Positions 1 to 6,545 of a stretch of DNA of 14,829 bases are shown here, one piece after another. A program made the position numbers and the translations under genes. The notes under the pieces are model-generated. The model was not told the origin of the DNA. It made no database searches and was given only the letters and a program-made list of their open reading frames with translations. The stretch's first letter is position 1; every line of letters starts with the position of its first letter. Source of the stretch: Mesorhizobium sp. (GTDB taxonomy: Bacteria > Pseudomonadota > Alphaproteobacteria > Rhizobiales > Rhizobiaceae); the NCBI GenBank assembly GCA_019509685.1, contig JAEKLU010000272.1, forward strand, positions 1-14,829. Direction: 5' to 3'.

Positions 1-359
1 GTGATCGAAAACACCTTCTTGTTGCCTTCGCTCGACGAGACGGCATAGCCGGCCTCTTCCAGGAAGGTCAGCGTCGGGTAGACCACGCCCGGGCTCGGGC
101 TGTAGATGCCGCTGGTGCGCTCCTCGAGCGCCTTGATGATGTCGTAGCCGTGGCGCGGCGCCTCGGCCAGCAGCGACAGCGTGATCAGCTTGAGATCGCC
201 ATCGGCCAGCATGCGGCCGGCGCGAAAGAAGTCGCCAGGGCCACCGCGTCCACCGCCCCTGCCGCCATGACCGAACGGACCGAAACCGCCGCCGCGGCCA
301 CCGAATTTGCCGGCCATATGCATGAACATGCGCTCGCCGAAATGATTTTGTCTGTGCAT
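1..359 (-). CDS. PadR-family transcriptional regulator, YqjI-like, C-terminus cut off by the window edge
   Basis: The reading frame starts at ATG 359-357 and stays open to position 1, giving about 119 residues of an incomplete protein. The first 40 or so residues are rich in Gly, Arg, His and Met (FGGRGGGFGPFGHGG). A PadR winged helix follows: LKLITLSLLAEAPRHGYDII, then a helix with LEERTSGIYSPSPGVVYPTL, then the wing LEEAGYAVSSSEGNKKVFSI. The segment GIYSPSPGVVYPTL is a PadR hallmark. A Gly/His-rich tail ahead of a PadR domain is also the architecture of the metal-responsive repressor YqjI, so metal sensing is plausible, but the target is unknown. A GGAGCAAGCA stretch just before the ATG is a usable ribosome site. 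The gene has its own promoter with flanking palindromes, suggesting autorepression. The family call is firm; the YqjI comparison is inference. Confidence 0.88.
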   Translation of the reverse strand, partial: MHRQNHFGERMFMHMAGKFGGRGGGFGPFGHGGRGGGRGGPGDFFRAGRMLADGDLKLITLSLLAEAPRHGYDIIKALEERTSGIYSPSPGVVYPTLTFLEEAGYAVSSSEGNKKVFSI

Positions 360-377
360 TGCTTGCTCCTTGCGCTC

Positions 378-438
378 TATCTTACGATATATCTTAAATA
401 GGCGCATGCTGTCGTGGAGTCAAGATATATCTTACGAT
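378..438. promoter_or_regulatory. Putative PadR operator: two related AT-rich sites, one a perfect palindrome
   Basis: AAGATATATCTT at 422-433 is a perfect 12-bp palindrome. GATATATCTTA occurs twice, at 386-396 and 424-434, and TATCTTACGAT occurs twice, at 378-388 and 428-438. One copy touches the -35 hexamer and the other overlaps the -10 and start region of the padR promoter. This placement fits an autorepressor. PadR proteins commonly bind AT-rich dyads near their own promoter, so assigning these sites to this PadR is inference from position. Confidence 0.6.
395..423 (-). promoter_or_regulatory. Sigma70-type promoter of the padR-like gene
   Basis: On the minus strand TTGACT (423-418) is followed by a 17-nt spacer and TATTTA (400-395). 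The -10 lies about 36 nt upstream of the padR ATG at 359. Both hexamers are close to the sigma70 consensus and the spacing is ideal. The promoter is bracketed by the two palindromic sites described in the next entry. Confidence 0.6.
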
Positions 439-457
439 GTATCGAAGATGTCGCCAA

Positions 458-479
458 GGGCGGCCTGTACGGCCTGCCC
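458..479 (-). terminator. Weak stem-loop after the DUF393 gene
   Basis: GGGCGGCC (458-465) can pair with GGCCTGCCC (471-479) if one T bulges, around a 5-nt loop. It lies about 20 nt downstream of the DUF393 stop codon. No U-tract follows, so it may only stabilise the 3' end of the transcript. Confidence 0.25.
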
Positions 480-497
480 GGGAACGTCACGATCCGC

Positions 498-878
498 CTA
501 CCAGTGGCCCTTGCGCCGGTTCCAGGCGTAGAGAAGATCGGCAAAGCGGTCATAGGCAAAGCGCGTGAAGGGCTGCGTGGCGGGATTGCCGAACAGCGCC
601 GCGAGCCAGCCCTCCCCTGGTGTCTGGCGCCAGACTGCGATCGCCACATCGGCACCGACCAGCAGCCTGCCCTCGGCATCGGTGGCATGCAGGCGCCGGC
701 GGGTATCCTCGATCGAGGCGCCGAAGGCGCAAAGCGCTTCAGGTTCGAAATTGACGTCGCGGAATTCGACATAGCCCGCGTTGACCGCCTCGACCAGCCG
801 CCGCTTCTGGTGGTTGATGCCGGCATCGCACACCGGACAGCGGGTGTTGTACCAGACGGTCAGCAAAGGCTTCGGCAT
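498..878 (-). CDS. DCC-family (DUF393) thiol-disulfide oxidoreductase-like protein
   Basis: A 126-residue protein beginning MPKPLLTVWYNTRCPVCDAG. The pattern of beta strand, tyrosine, then CPxC (Cys14 and Cys17) at the N-terminus is typical of the DUF393/DCC family, named for the conserved Asp-Cys-Cys motif and having a thioredoxin-like fold. Here the usual Asp of YDGxCPxC is replaced (YNTRCPVC), so the family Asp is not at its normal place although both cysteines remain. Length matches the family (about 110-140). There is no signal peptide, so it is probably cytosolic. The ATG at 878 has no strong Shine-Dalgarno. It lies 61 nt behind the GYD gene on the same strand and may be read from it. 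Substrate unknown. Confidence 0.8.
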   Translation of the reverse strand: MPKPLLTVWYNTRCPVCDAGINHQKRRLVEAVNAGYVEFRDVNFEPEALCAFGASIEDTRRRLHATDAEGRLLVGADVAIAVWRQTPGEGWLAALFGNPATQPFTRFAYDRFADLLYAWNRRKGHW

Positions 879-898
879 GGCGCCACTATCGGGAATGC

Positions 899-938
899 GG
901 CGCGGCTTCGCAACTGCCGCGCCGATCCCTTCAGTTGC
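899..938 (-). promoter_or_regulatory. Two mutually exclusive stem-loops between the GYD gene and the DUF393 gene
   Basis: GGCGCGGC (899-906) pairs perfectly with GCCGCGCC (916-923). GCAACTG (910-916) pairs perfectly with CAGTTGC (932-938). The two stems share position 916 and the loop of the first holds one arm of the second, so they compete. Neither is followed by a U-tract. The arrangement resembles an attenuator or a processing site, but only base pairing supports it. Confidence 0.35.
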
Positions 939-939
939 C

Positions 940-1233
940 TTACCCGAGCGAGCTGATGATCTCGCGGTAAGCGAATTCCGGAAACGCCTTCATCGTCCGC
1001 GTCTTGACACTGCCGCCCGACGACAACAGCAGCGCGAAGCGGGCAAGCACCGCATCGTCCGGGGCTTCGACAATGGCGACCATGTCGCATTCGCCCATGG
1101 TCAGATAGAACGACTTGAACGATCCGCCCATTTCCCCCAGCAGCTTCTTGGCGGCATCGAGCCGTTTCGGCGACTCGCGCACATTCTTGGCACCCAGCTC
1201 GGTCCAGTTGATAAGCACGATGTAGGTTGTCAT
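940..1233 (-). CDS. GYD domain-containing protein
   Basis: A 97-residue protein beginning MTTYIVLINWTELGAKNVRE. The start at 1233 is chosen over an in-frame ATG seven codons upstream because a very strong GGAGGAGG ribosome site lies directly before it. The sequence contains the family features: an N-terminal strand with a NWTE/NFTD-type turn, an Arg/Lys-rich helix (SPKRLDAAKKLLGEMGG), a central GECDMVAIVEAPDD strand equivalent to the GxYD that names the family, and a closing strand (VKTRTMKAF). GYD proteins are small ferredoxin-like alpha-beta proteins of about 95-105 residues with no settled function. It sits after the rpoD terminator, so it is probably transcribed separately. No clear promoter was found. 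Confidence 0.85.
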   Translation of the reverse strand: MTTYIVLINWTELGAKNVRESPKRLDAAKKLLGEMGGSFKSFYLTMGECDMVAIVEAPDDAVLARFALLLSSGGSVKTRTMKAFPEFAYREIISSLG

Positions 1234-1378
1234 GGCACACCTCCTCCGGGCCACGGTGCGGGCGTCTGGCCGTTGACGGCCGACGCCGGGCGGGCATCCG
1301 GCTTGTCGCCCACAAATGCATCCGACGCGGGAATTATCCTCCTGTCGAGCGGCCCCGGCAAGGCGGTGCTCGCGAATG

Positions 1379-1404
1379 AAAAAAGGGCGCCCGAGGCGCC
1401 CTTT
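1379..1404 (-). terminator. Rho-independent terminator of rpoD
   Basis: AAAGGGCGCC (1382-1391) pairs perfectly with GGCGCCCTTT (1395-1404) around a 3-nt loop. Read on the minus strand the hairpin is followed by six U residues (1384-1379). It lies about 20 nt beyond the rpoD stop codon at 1427. Confidence 0.9.
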
Positions 1405-1426
1405 CGATTTGCTTGTCTTTTCCGGA

Positions 1427-3291
1427 TCAGCTGTCGAGGAAGCTGCGCAGCTTGCGGCTTCTGCTCGGATGCTTGAGCTTGCGCAGCGCCTTGGCTTCGA
1501 TCTGGCGGATACGCTCGCGCGTCACCGAGAACTGCTGGCCGACTTCTTCCAGCGTGTGGTCGGTGTTCATGCCGATGCCGAAGCGCATGCGCAGCACGCG
1601 TTCCTCGCGCGGCGTCAGCGAGGCCAGCACGCGCGTGGTGGTCTCGCGCAGATTGGCCTGGATCGCGGCGTCGATCGGCAGGATCGCCATCTTGTCCTCG
1701 ATGAAATCGCCCAGATGCGAATCCTCCTCGTCGCCGACCGGCGTTTCGAGCGAGATCGGCTCCTTCGCGATCTTCAACACCTTGCGCACTTTTTCGAGTG
1801 GCATGGCGAGCTTTTCGGCCAGTTCCTCCGGCGTCGGCTCGCGGCCGATCTCGTGCAGCATCTGGCGCGAGGTGCGCACGATCTTGTTGATCGTCTCGAT
1901 CATGTGCACAAGCCACGGTTGGTGTATTTCTTGGCGATCGAGATGACCAGGCGCAGATTCGCCTCGACCATTTCCTTCTTGGCGATCGCGGCCTCGCGCT
2001 CGCCCTTCTGCACCTGATTGACGATCTTGCGGAATTCCAGGATCGAGATCGCCGTCTCGGTGGCGAGGTTCTGGATCTCGGCGCGCAGCTCCTTGATCGT
2101 GTCCTTCTCGTTCTTGGTGAATTCCTTCCAGCCGCGCGACGTCAGGTTGGCGATCGAGCGCATCCAGTTCGGATCGAGCTCCGAGCCCTGATATTCCTTG
2201 AGGAACTCCTCGCGGCGCACGCCATAGCTTTCGGCGAGCCGCAAAAGCTTACCTTCGTTCTGCACCAGGCGCTTGTTGATGTCGTAGAGCTGCTCGACCA
2301 GCGCCTCGATGCGCGCGGCGTTGAGCGACAGCGACTTCACCGCCTTGATCAGCTGGTCCTTCAGCTCCTTCAGCCGGCGGTCCTGGCTGGGCGAAAGCGT
2401 GCCGGCCGCGGCCAGGCGGTTCTCGACCTGCTGGTCCTGCAGCTTGCGGAGCTTCTTGTAGGTGTCGGCAATGACATCGAGCGTCTCCATCACCTGGGGG
2501 CGCAGTTCCGCTTCCATCGCCGCCAGCGACAGGCTGGCCTCGTCCTCGTCGTCTTCCTCTTCCTCGAGCCCGCGCATGTCGCCGCCGACATTGGTGATGT
2601 CGTCTTCCTCGTCGCGCTGGGCGGCGCGTCCGCGCGGCTTCTCTTCGGGCTTGGGCGCTTCCTCGATGCGCTCGACGACCGGCGCCTGCTTGGCCTCGGG
2701 GCCGGCATAGGTCGCTTCGAGGTCGATGATCTCGCGCAGCAGGATCTTGGATTCGTTGAGTTCGTCGCGCCAGATGATGATGGCCTGGAAGGTCAGCGGG
2801 CTTTCGCACAAGCCGGCAATCATCGTCTCGCGGCCGGCCTCGATGCGCTTGGCGATGGCGATTTCGCCCTCGCGCGACAGAAGCTCGACCGAGCCCATCT
2901 CGCGCAGATACATGCGCACCGGATCGTCGGTACGGTCGGTCGGCTCTTTCTTGGTGGTCGTGGCGGCGACGGCTGTGCCGGTCTGCTCGGCAAGCTCGTT
3001 GGCGTCTTCCTCGGCGTCGGCCGGCGTTTCAGCCTCAGCCTCTTCACCGACCTCGTCATCCTCGACGACGTTGATGCCCATGTCGGAGAGCATCGCATTG
3101 ATGTCTTCGATGCGATCGGGGTCGGTCTCTTCCGAGGGAAGCACCGCGTTCAATTCGTCGAGCGTGACATAGCCGCGTTTCTTCGCGGCCTTGATCATCT
3201 TCTTGACAGCATCGTCGGAAAGGTCGAGCAGAGGCCCATCGGTGGTGCCTTCGCGTTCGGTCTCGACCTCTTCCTTTTCCTTTGTCGCCAT
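1427..3291 (-). pseudogene. rpoD: RNA polymerase primary sigma factor RpoD, broken by an internal out-of-frame deletion
   Basis: Two reading frames together make an alphaproteobacterial sigma70. The first, 3291 to 1900, encodes 463 residues: region 1.1 (about 20-80), region 1.2 (DPVRMYLREMGSVELLSREGE, about 123-143), a long acidic non-conserved spacer, and region 2.1 ending [18 protein letters not shown], after which it runs out of frame to a TGA. The second, from 1909 to 1427 in another frame, resumes at [18 protein letters not shown] and carries region 3 and region 4 ([14 protein letters not shown], then [22 protein letters not shown]). In known RpoD proteins 54 near-invariant residues join NRGL to VHMIE. 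These cover regions 2.2-2.4, which bind the core enzyme and melt and read the -10 element. The gap is about 163 bp, so the frame is lost as well. The rest is perfectly conserved, so the lesion is either very recent or an assembly error. GGAG precedes the ATG by 10 nt. Confidence 0.93.
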
Positions 3292-3407
3292 TCTTTGTCG
3301 TCTCCAAGCGGCCGAATATCGAAGCCGCGTAAACTGCCGGACCGGTTATGCCGGATGCGCCCGCACCGGAACGCTTGTCACCGACCCGGCATCATCTCTT
3401 TTGTTTG

Positions 3408-3456
3408 ATGCATCTCGTTGCCCCAAAACCGGTTTCCACTCTTGGGCGACATGCAT
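3408..3456 (-). repeat. Rhizobial-type intergenic palindromic repeat, copy upstream of rpoD
   Basis: The 49-bp element begins ATGCATCTC and ends GACATGCAT on the plus strand, giving imperfect terminal arms. Inside, the minus strand has CCCAAGAGTG, five bases, then CGGTTTTGGGG, so CCCAA pairs with TTGGG. The same organisation is seen upstream of carA (12407-12453). From memory this resembles a very common Mesorhizobium intergenic repeat; I could not search for copies. It lies between the CtrA-type box and the rpoD start. Confidence 0.7.
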
Positions 3457-3470
3457 TAAGTCCAGATTAA
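3456..3470. promoter_or_regulatory. CtrA-type binding site (TTAA-N7-TTAA)
   Basis: TTAA (3456-3459), seven bases, then TTAA (3467-3470) followed by C is a perfect match to the alphaproteobacterial CtrA consensus TTAA-N7-TTAA(C). It is about 165 nt upstream of the rpoD start codon and directly abuts the palindromic repeat. In this GC-rich background the motif is uncommon by chance, but one match without genome statistics is only suggestive. Confidence 0.5.
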
Positions 3471-3603
3471 CCCTGATATCTGGGGCAGGCTGTTTGCCTG
3501 TCCAGTCATCGCCTGTACCCCAAATCGCTCGATTTCCGCCGGCGCCGGGGCACGGTTAACGTTTCGAATCGTCCTGATTCCGCCAAACTGCCAGAAGGTC
3601 AAG

Positions 3604-3670
3604 CGCCTCTCGCATGATTCGCAGGAAAAAAGCGAATCAATTACCCGACTTAGAGGCGTCGATTCGACGC
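3604..3670 (-). other. Nested and alternative stem-loops just downstream of dnaG
   Basis: An outer stem CGCCTCT (3604-3610) with AGAGGCG (3652-3658) encloses an inner stem GATTCGC (3616-3622) with GCGAATC (3632-3638) whose loop carries six A residues (six U on the minus strand). A 15-bp palindrome, GCGTCGA-T-TCGACGC (3656-3670), overlaps the outer arm and competes with it. It starts about 40 nt after the dnaG stop. It may end or process the dnaG transcript, but it is not a standard U-tailed terminator. Confidence 0.4.
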
Positions 3671-3709
3671 GCTGCACATTTCCACTTCACTTCCAATGGC
3701 AATATCGGC

Positions 3710-5653
3710 CTAAACGCGGCCAACCCTGCCCGAGGACACGCCGAACCCTTCGATCAGCGCTTCCGTTGCCTGCACATCTTTGAATTGCGCTTGAATCTCG
3801 ACGAGATGCCGGAAGTTTTCATCCGAAGGGTCTGCATCGAGCGCCGCCTGCGCCTGTTTCAGCTCTCTATGTAAGGTGCGGGCGCTGCGCTGCAAGTGCA
3901 GCGCCTGGTTGAAGGCGTCGCGGGCGTCGTCAAGTGCTGCCGTTTCCAGCGCCGGCCATTGCCGCGCGCGCTTGATCAACTCCACCGCTCGTTCCCAGAT
4001 GCCGCCGCAGCCGGCCCGCTCTATCGTCGCGATGACCGAGGCGCGCTCGTTGGCGGCGTCATGCGCCATGGCATCGAGGATGGCGGCATGCAGGCGCCCC
4101 AGATCCGAGTTGGCAAGATCGAGGAATTCGACATGGGCGAAATTCTCGTCGATCAGCGCCGGATGGTTGACCAGCGCCACGATGATCGTCGCTTCGCGCA
4201 CCGACATCCCCTCGCCGCCGCGCTTGACCAGCGCGGACTGGCCGAGGCTTTCAGTGATCGTCATGCGACCGCCACCAGGCTTCGCGAATTGTCCACCGGG
4301 TGCGGGCTTGCCCTTGCCCCGCTCGCCTTGTCGGCCGCCATCCTGGCGGCCCTGCCCGGCGCCGCGCTGGGAACCGAAAAAGCTCAGCTCCCGCTCGCGC
4401 ATTGCCTGCTGGTAGTGATAGCGCGTGCTTTCGTCGCGGATGCGACTGGTCAACTCGCGCAGCGTCTTTCCCAGCTCCGCCCGCCGCTCCGGCGTGTCGA
4501 AGACACCGCCCGCCGTCTCGCGCATCCACAACAGGTCGACCAGCGGCCGCGCATCGGCAAGCACGGCGCGGAACGCGTCCGGTCCTTCGGCCTTGACCAG
4601 ATCGTCAGGGTCCTTGCCTTCCGGCAGCAGCGCAAAACGCGCCGAGCGCCCGGCCTGCACCGAGGGCAGTGCCAGATCCGCGGCTCGCCACGCAGCTTTC
4701 AGCCCGGCTTTGTCGCCGTCGAAGCACAGCATCGGCTCGGGCGCCATGCGCCAAAGCAATTCGAGCTGGTTTTCGGTAAGCGCGGTGCCGAGTGGCGCCA
4801 CGGCATTCTCGAAGCCGGCCTGCGCCAGCGCGATCACGTCCATATAGCCTTCGACGGCAATCACGGTGCCGCCCTTGGCCAGCGCCTTGCGGGCGCGGGC
4901 AAAATTGTAGAGCACATTGCCCTTGTGGAAGAGCTCGGTGTCGGGCGAGTTCATGTATTTGGCCAGCGCATCGGGCGCCAGCGCGCGGCCGCCAAAGGCG
5001 ATGATCTTGCCGCGCGAATCCGGGATCGGAAACATGATGCGGTCGCGGAACCAGTCGTAGGAGACCGGTACGTCATCGCCATGCCGCACCAGCCCGCAGG
5101 CCTCGATGTCGGACTTCGGCACGCCCTTGGCGGCAAGATGTTCCTTGAGCGCGTTGCGGCTGTCGGGCGCGTAGCCGAGCCGGAACGACTGCTGCGTCGC
5201 CGGCGTCAATCCACGGTCGCGCAGATAGGCGCGAGCCTTGGCGCCCTCGGGCCCCTGCAGGCGATCCTGGAAGAAGGCGGTTGCCATCTCCATGACGTCG
5301 GTCAGGCTGGCGCGTTCCTTCTCGCGCCGTTCCTCCCGCTCGTCGCGCACCGGCATCGGCACGCTGGCCATGTCGGCGATTTTCTCGACCGCTTCGGGAA
5401 AGCTCAATCCCTCGAGCTCGGTGAGGAACTTGAAATGGTCGCCCGACACCGAGCAACCGAAGCAATGGTAGCGGCCTTTTTTGTCCTCGCAATGGAAGGA
5501 CGGGCTCTTCTCGCCATGGAACGGACAGCAGGCCCAATAGTCGCCGCGCGAGGCGTTGGTCTTCTTGCGGTCCCACGCGACGCGCTGACCTATGACCGAG
5601 GAAATCGGAACACGGTCGCGGATCTCGTCGAGAAAGGCGGGCGGAAAGCGCAT
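3710..5653 (-). CDS. dnaG: DNA primase DnaG
   Basis: DnaG synthesises RNA primers for lagging-strand replication and works with the DnaB helicase. The 647-residue product is a normal length. The N-terminal CHC2 zinc finger has C43-P-F-H46 and C64-F-G-C67. The catalytic core follows, with SPDT and KGNVLYN motifs, then TOPRIM: VEGYMD (267-272, catalytic Glu268), DGD (312-314) and GKDPDDL (346-352). A Gly/Arg/Lys-rich linker at about 440-475 leads to a poorly conserved C-terminal helicase-binding domain. I prefer ATG 5653 (MRFPPAFLDEIRDRVPIS), which starts where primases normally start. An in-frame ATG at 5686 would add 11 residues, and the only GGAGG lies between the two starts, so the exact start is not certain. 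dnaG precedes rpoD on the same strand, as in the macromolecular-synthesis operon, but with a 418-bp gap. Confidence 0.96.
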   Translation of the reverse strand: MRFPPAFLDEIRDRVPISSVIGQRVAWDRKKTNASRGDYWACCPFHGEKSPSFHCEDKKGRYHCFGCSVSGDHFKFLTELEGLSFPEAVEKIADMASVPMPVRDEREERREKERASLTDVMEMATAFFQDRLQGPEGAKARAYLRDRGLTPATQQSFRLGYAPDSRNALKEHLAAKGVPKSDIEACGLVRHGDDVPVSYDWFRDRIMFPIPDSRGKIIAFGGRALAPDALAKYMNSPDTELFHKGNVLYNFARARKALAKGGTVIAVEGYMDVIALAQAGFENAVAPLGTALTENQLELLWRMAPEPMLCFDGDKAGLKAAWRAADLALPSVQAGRSARFALLPEGKDPDDLVKAEGPDAFRAVLADARPLVDLLWMRETAGGVFDTPERRAELGKTLRELTSRIRDESTRYHYQQAMRERELSFFGSQRGAGQGRQDGGRQGERGKGKPAPGGQFAKPGGGRMTITESLGQSALVKRGGEGMSVREATIIVALVNHPALIDENFAHVEFLDLANSDLGRLHAAILDAMAHDAANERASVIATIERAGCGGIWERAVELIKRARQWPALETAALDDARDAFNQALHLQRSARTLHRELKQAQAALDADPSDENFRHLVEIQAQFKDVQATEALIEGFGVSSGRVGRV

Positions 5654-5740
5654 CGGGGAAAGCTCGTTTGGCCTCCATATAATCATGCCGTCCGGGCGCG
5701 ACGACTCTGCAGTGCCAATAGTACCCGCTTTTCACAGACA

Positions 5741-5772
5741 AAAAGAAGGCGGCCGAGCGGCCGCCTTCTTTT
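5741..5772 (-). terminator. Strong terminator after the RcnB-like gene, symmetrical enough to work both ways
   Basis: AAAAGAAGGCGGCC (5741-5754) pairs perfectly with GGCCGCCTTCTTTT (5759-5772) around the 4-nt loop GAGC. On the minus strand the hairpin ends in a run of five U residues, 20 nt past the stop codon at 5792. It separates the RcnB-like gene from dnaG and should keep read-through out of dnaG. Confidence 0.92.
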
Positions 5773-5791
5773 GGATTGGATTGTCGCCGGA

Positions 5792-6184
5792 TTACTGCGC
5801 GGCGATCGCGCCGAAGATGATGCCGGAGAGAATGCCGACCAGCACATAATCGTTGCCGACGCGGATCCACTCCTGGCCGGGGCCGGGACGGCGCAGGCCG
5901 TGGCGGTTCCAGTCGCGGACCGACTGATGGCGCTTCCAGTCGGAATAGCGCTGGCCATTGCGCCAGTTGTGGCGCCCGTGGTCGCGGCCATTGTCGCGCT
6001 TGACGATGACCTTCTTCTGGATGACGCGCTTCTTCACGTCCCGGTGGGTGCCTGACTTCCGCCAGTCGACCTGGGTGTAGTCCGACTGCGGCGCGCTCGG
6101 CTGGGCAAGCGGCGCGGCCTGGCCCGAAAAGGCCGACGCGGCCAGCATCGAGGCGGTGACAGCGGAAAGTATGAGACGCTTCAT
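5792..6184 (-). CDS. RcnB-like small exported protein
   Basis: A 130-residue protein starting MKRLILSAVTASMLAASAFS, a signal peptide with likely cleavage after GQA (about residue 23), so it should be periplasmic. The middle is strongly basic and rich in His, Arg, Lys and Trp (VKKRVIQKKVIVKRD, then several W-R/K-H units). The C-terminus, PGQEWIRVGNDYVLVGILSGII, matches the RcnB-family signature RGYxWVRVGNDxVLV. E. coli RcnB modulates nickel/cobalt efflux through RcnA, but many alphaproteobacterial relatives have no tested role, so a metal function is inference. The start is set by the signal peptide and AAGGA nine bases upstream; in-frame upstream codons would bury the signal. A TTACA/TGTAA dyad lies upstream and a strong terminator follows. 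Confidence 0.82.
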   Translation of the reverse strand: MKRLILSAVTASMLAASAFSGQAAPLAQPSAPQSDYTQVDWRKSGTHRDVKKRVIQKKVIVKRDNGRDHGRHNWRNGQRYSDWKRHQSVRDWNRHGLRRPGPGQEWIRVGNDYVLVGILSGIIFGAIAAQ

Positions 6185-6545
6185 GGTCGGTATTCCTTGT
6201 TGTCGATAGCCAGAGGAATAGCCGCCAGGGGATGAACTGAAGCTGAACACCTGCATTACAATTCTGTAATGGTTTCCGTTACTTGCGCTGACTCTTTTGA
6301 ATACGCCTTCAAGTCGCGCCCGACCATGGCCCGGCATGAGAGATCACGGCGCGGGTATCGCCCTCGTGGCGCACGCAACCAATGTGTCTTGCATTCATTT
6401 CCGACATGCGCCGTCGAGCGCAGACGATCATGACATCAGTAAAATCTATTATCCGGCTAATGTTAATTGGTATATTTCGGTGCATTGACATGACAGAGAT
6501 TCGCACCCCCCTTCTTGCCGTCAAGGCCGCCTTGCGAGGCCGACC
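6185..6545. other. 361-bp divergent intergenic region between the RcnB-like gene and the Na/Pi transporter gene
   Basis: It carries the control regions of two divergent genes. The side near the RcnB-like gene has the 18-bp inverted repeat at 6254-6271. The side near the transporter, about 6430-6490, is strikingly AT-rich (TAATGTTAATTGGTATATTT) and is the likely promoter zone, although no well-spaced hexamer pair stands out. A single Pho-box half-site (ATGACAG, 6490-6496) is present without a second half. I see no gene here. Confidence 0.5.
6254..6271. promoter_or_regulatory. 18-bp inverted repeat, probable operator for the RcnB-like gene
   Basis: CATTACA (6254-6260) and TGTAATG (6265-6271) are perfect inverted arms around ATTC. 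The TTACA-N6-TGTAA layout resembles sites of OmpR-family response regulators that control metal genes (CopR/CusR type). It ends 70 bp upstream of the RcnB-like start codon on the minus strand, a suitable place for an activator. No regulator gene is visible in the window. Confidence 0.5.

Larger units (their letters stand above)
3292..3709. other. Structured 418-bp intergenic region between dnaG and rpoD
   Basis: No convincing gene is present. Moving with the minus strand from the dnaG stop it holds a nest of inverted repeats (3604-3670), then a candidate promoter (TTGACC at 3602-3597, 17-nt spacer, poor -10 AATCAG at 3579-3574), then a small perfect stem CAGGC/GCCTG (3486-3490 with 3496-3500), a CtrA-type box (3456-3470), a palindromic repeat (3408-3456), and the rpoD leader. 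The length and the promoter-like and regulatory sites suggest that rpoD has its own transcription start rather than depending only on dnaG read-through. The promoter call itself is weak. Confidence 0.5.

Noticed and set aside
1900..1914. Programmed ribosomal frameshift joining the two rpoD frames
   Set aside because: A frameshift would not restore the 54 missing conserved residues, and no slippery heptamer is seen.
1307..1916. Open frames overlapping the rpoD 3' end on both strands
   Set aside because: They are shadows of the conserved sigma region 3-4 coding frame; their translations are Arg/Ala-rich without domains.
3456..3677. A 73-codon open frame on the minus strand between dnaG and rpoD
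   Set aside because: It overlaps the inverted repeats and CtrA-type box, begins with GTG without a ribosome site, and its translation has no domain-like pattern.
3896..6055. A 719-codon open frame on the plus strand
   Set aside because: It is the antisense of dnaG and continues into the RcnB-like gene; the length comes from high GC content, and the minus-strand proteins have clear families.
6485..6496. TTGACATGACAG as a -35 element and Pho box for the Na/Pi transporter gene
   Set aside because: No -10 lies at a suitable distance, and only one Pho half-site is present with no partner 11 bases away on either side.
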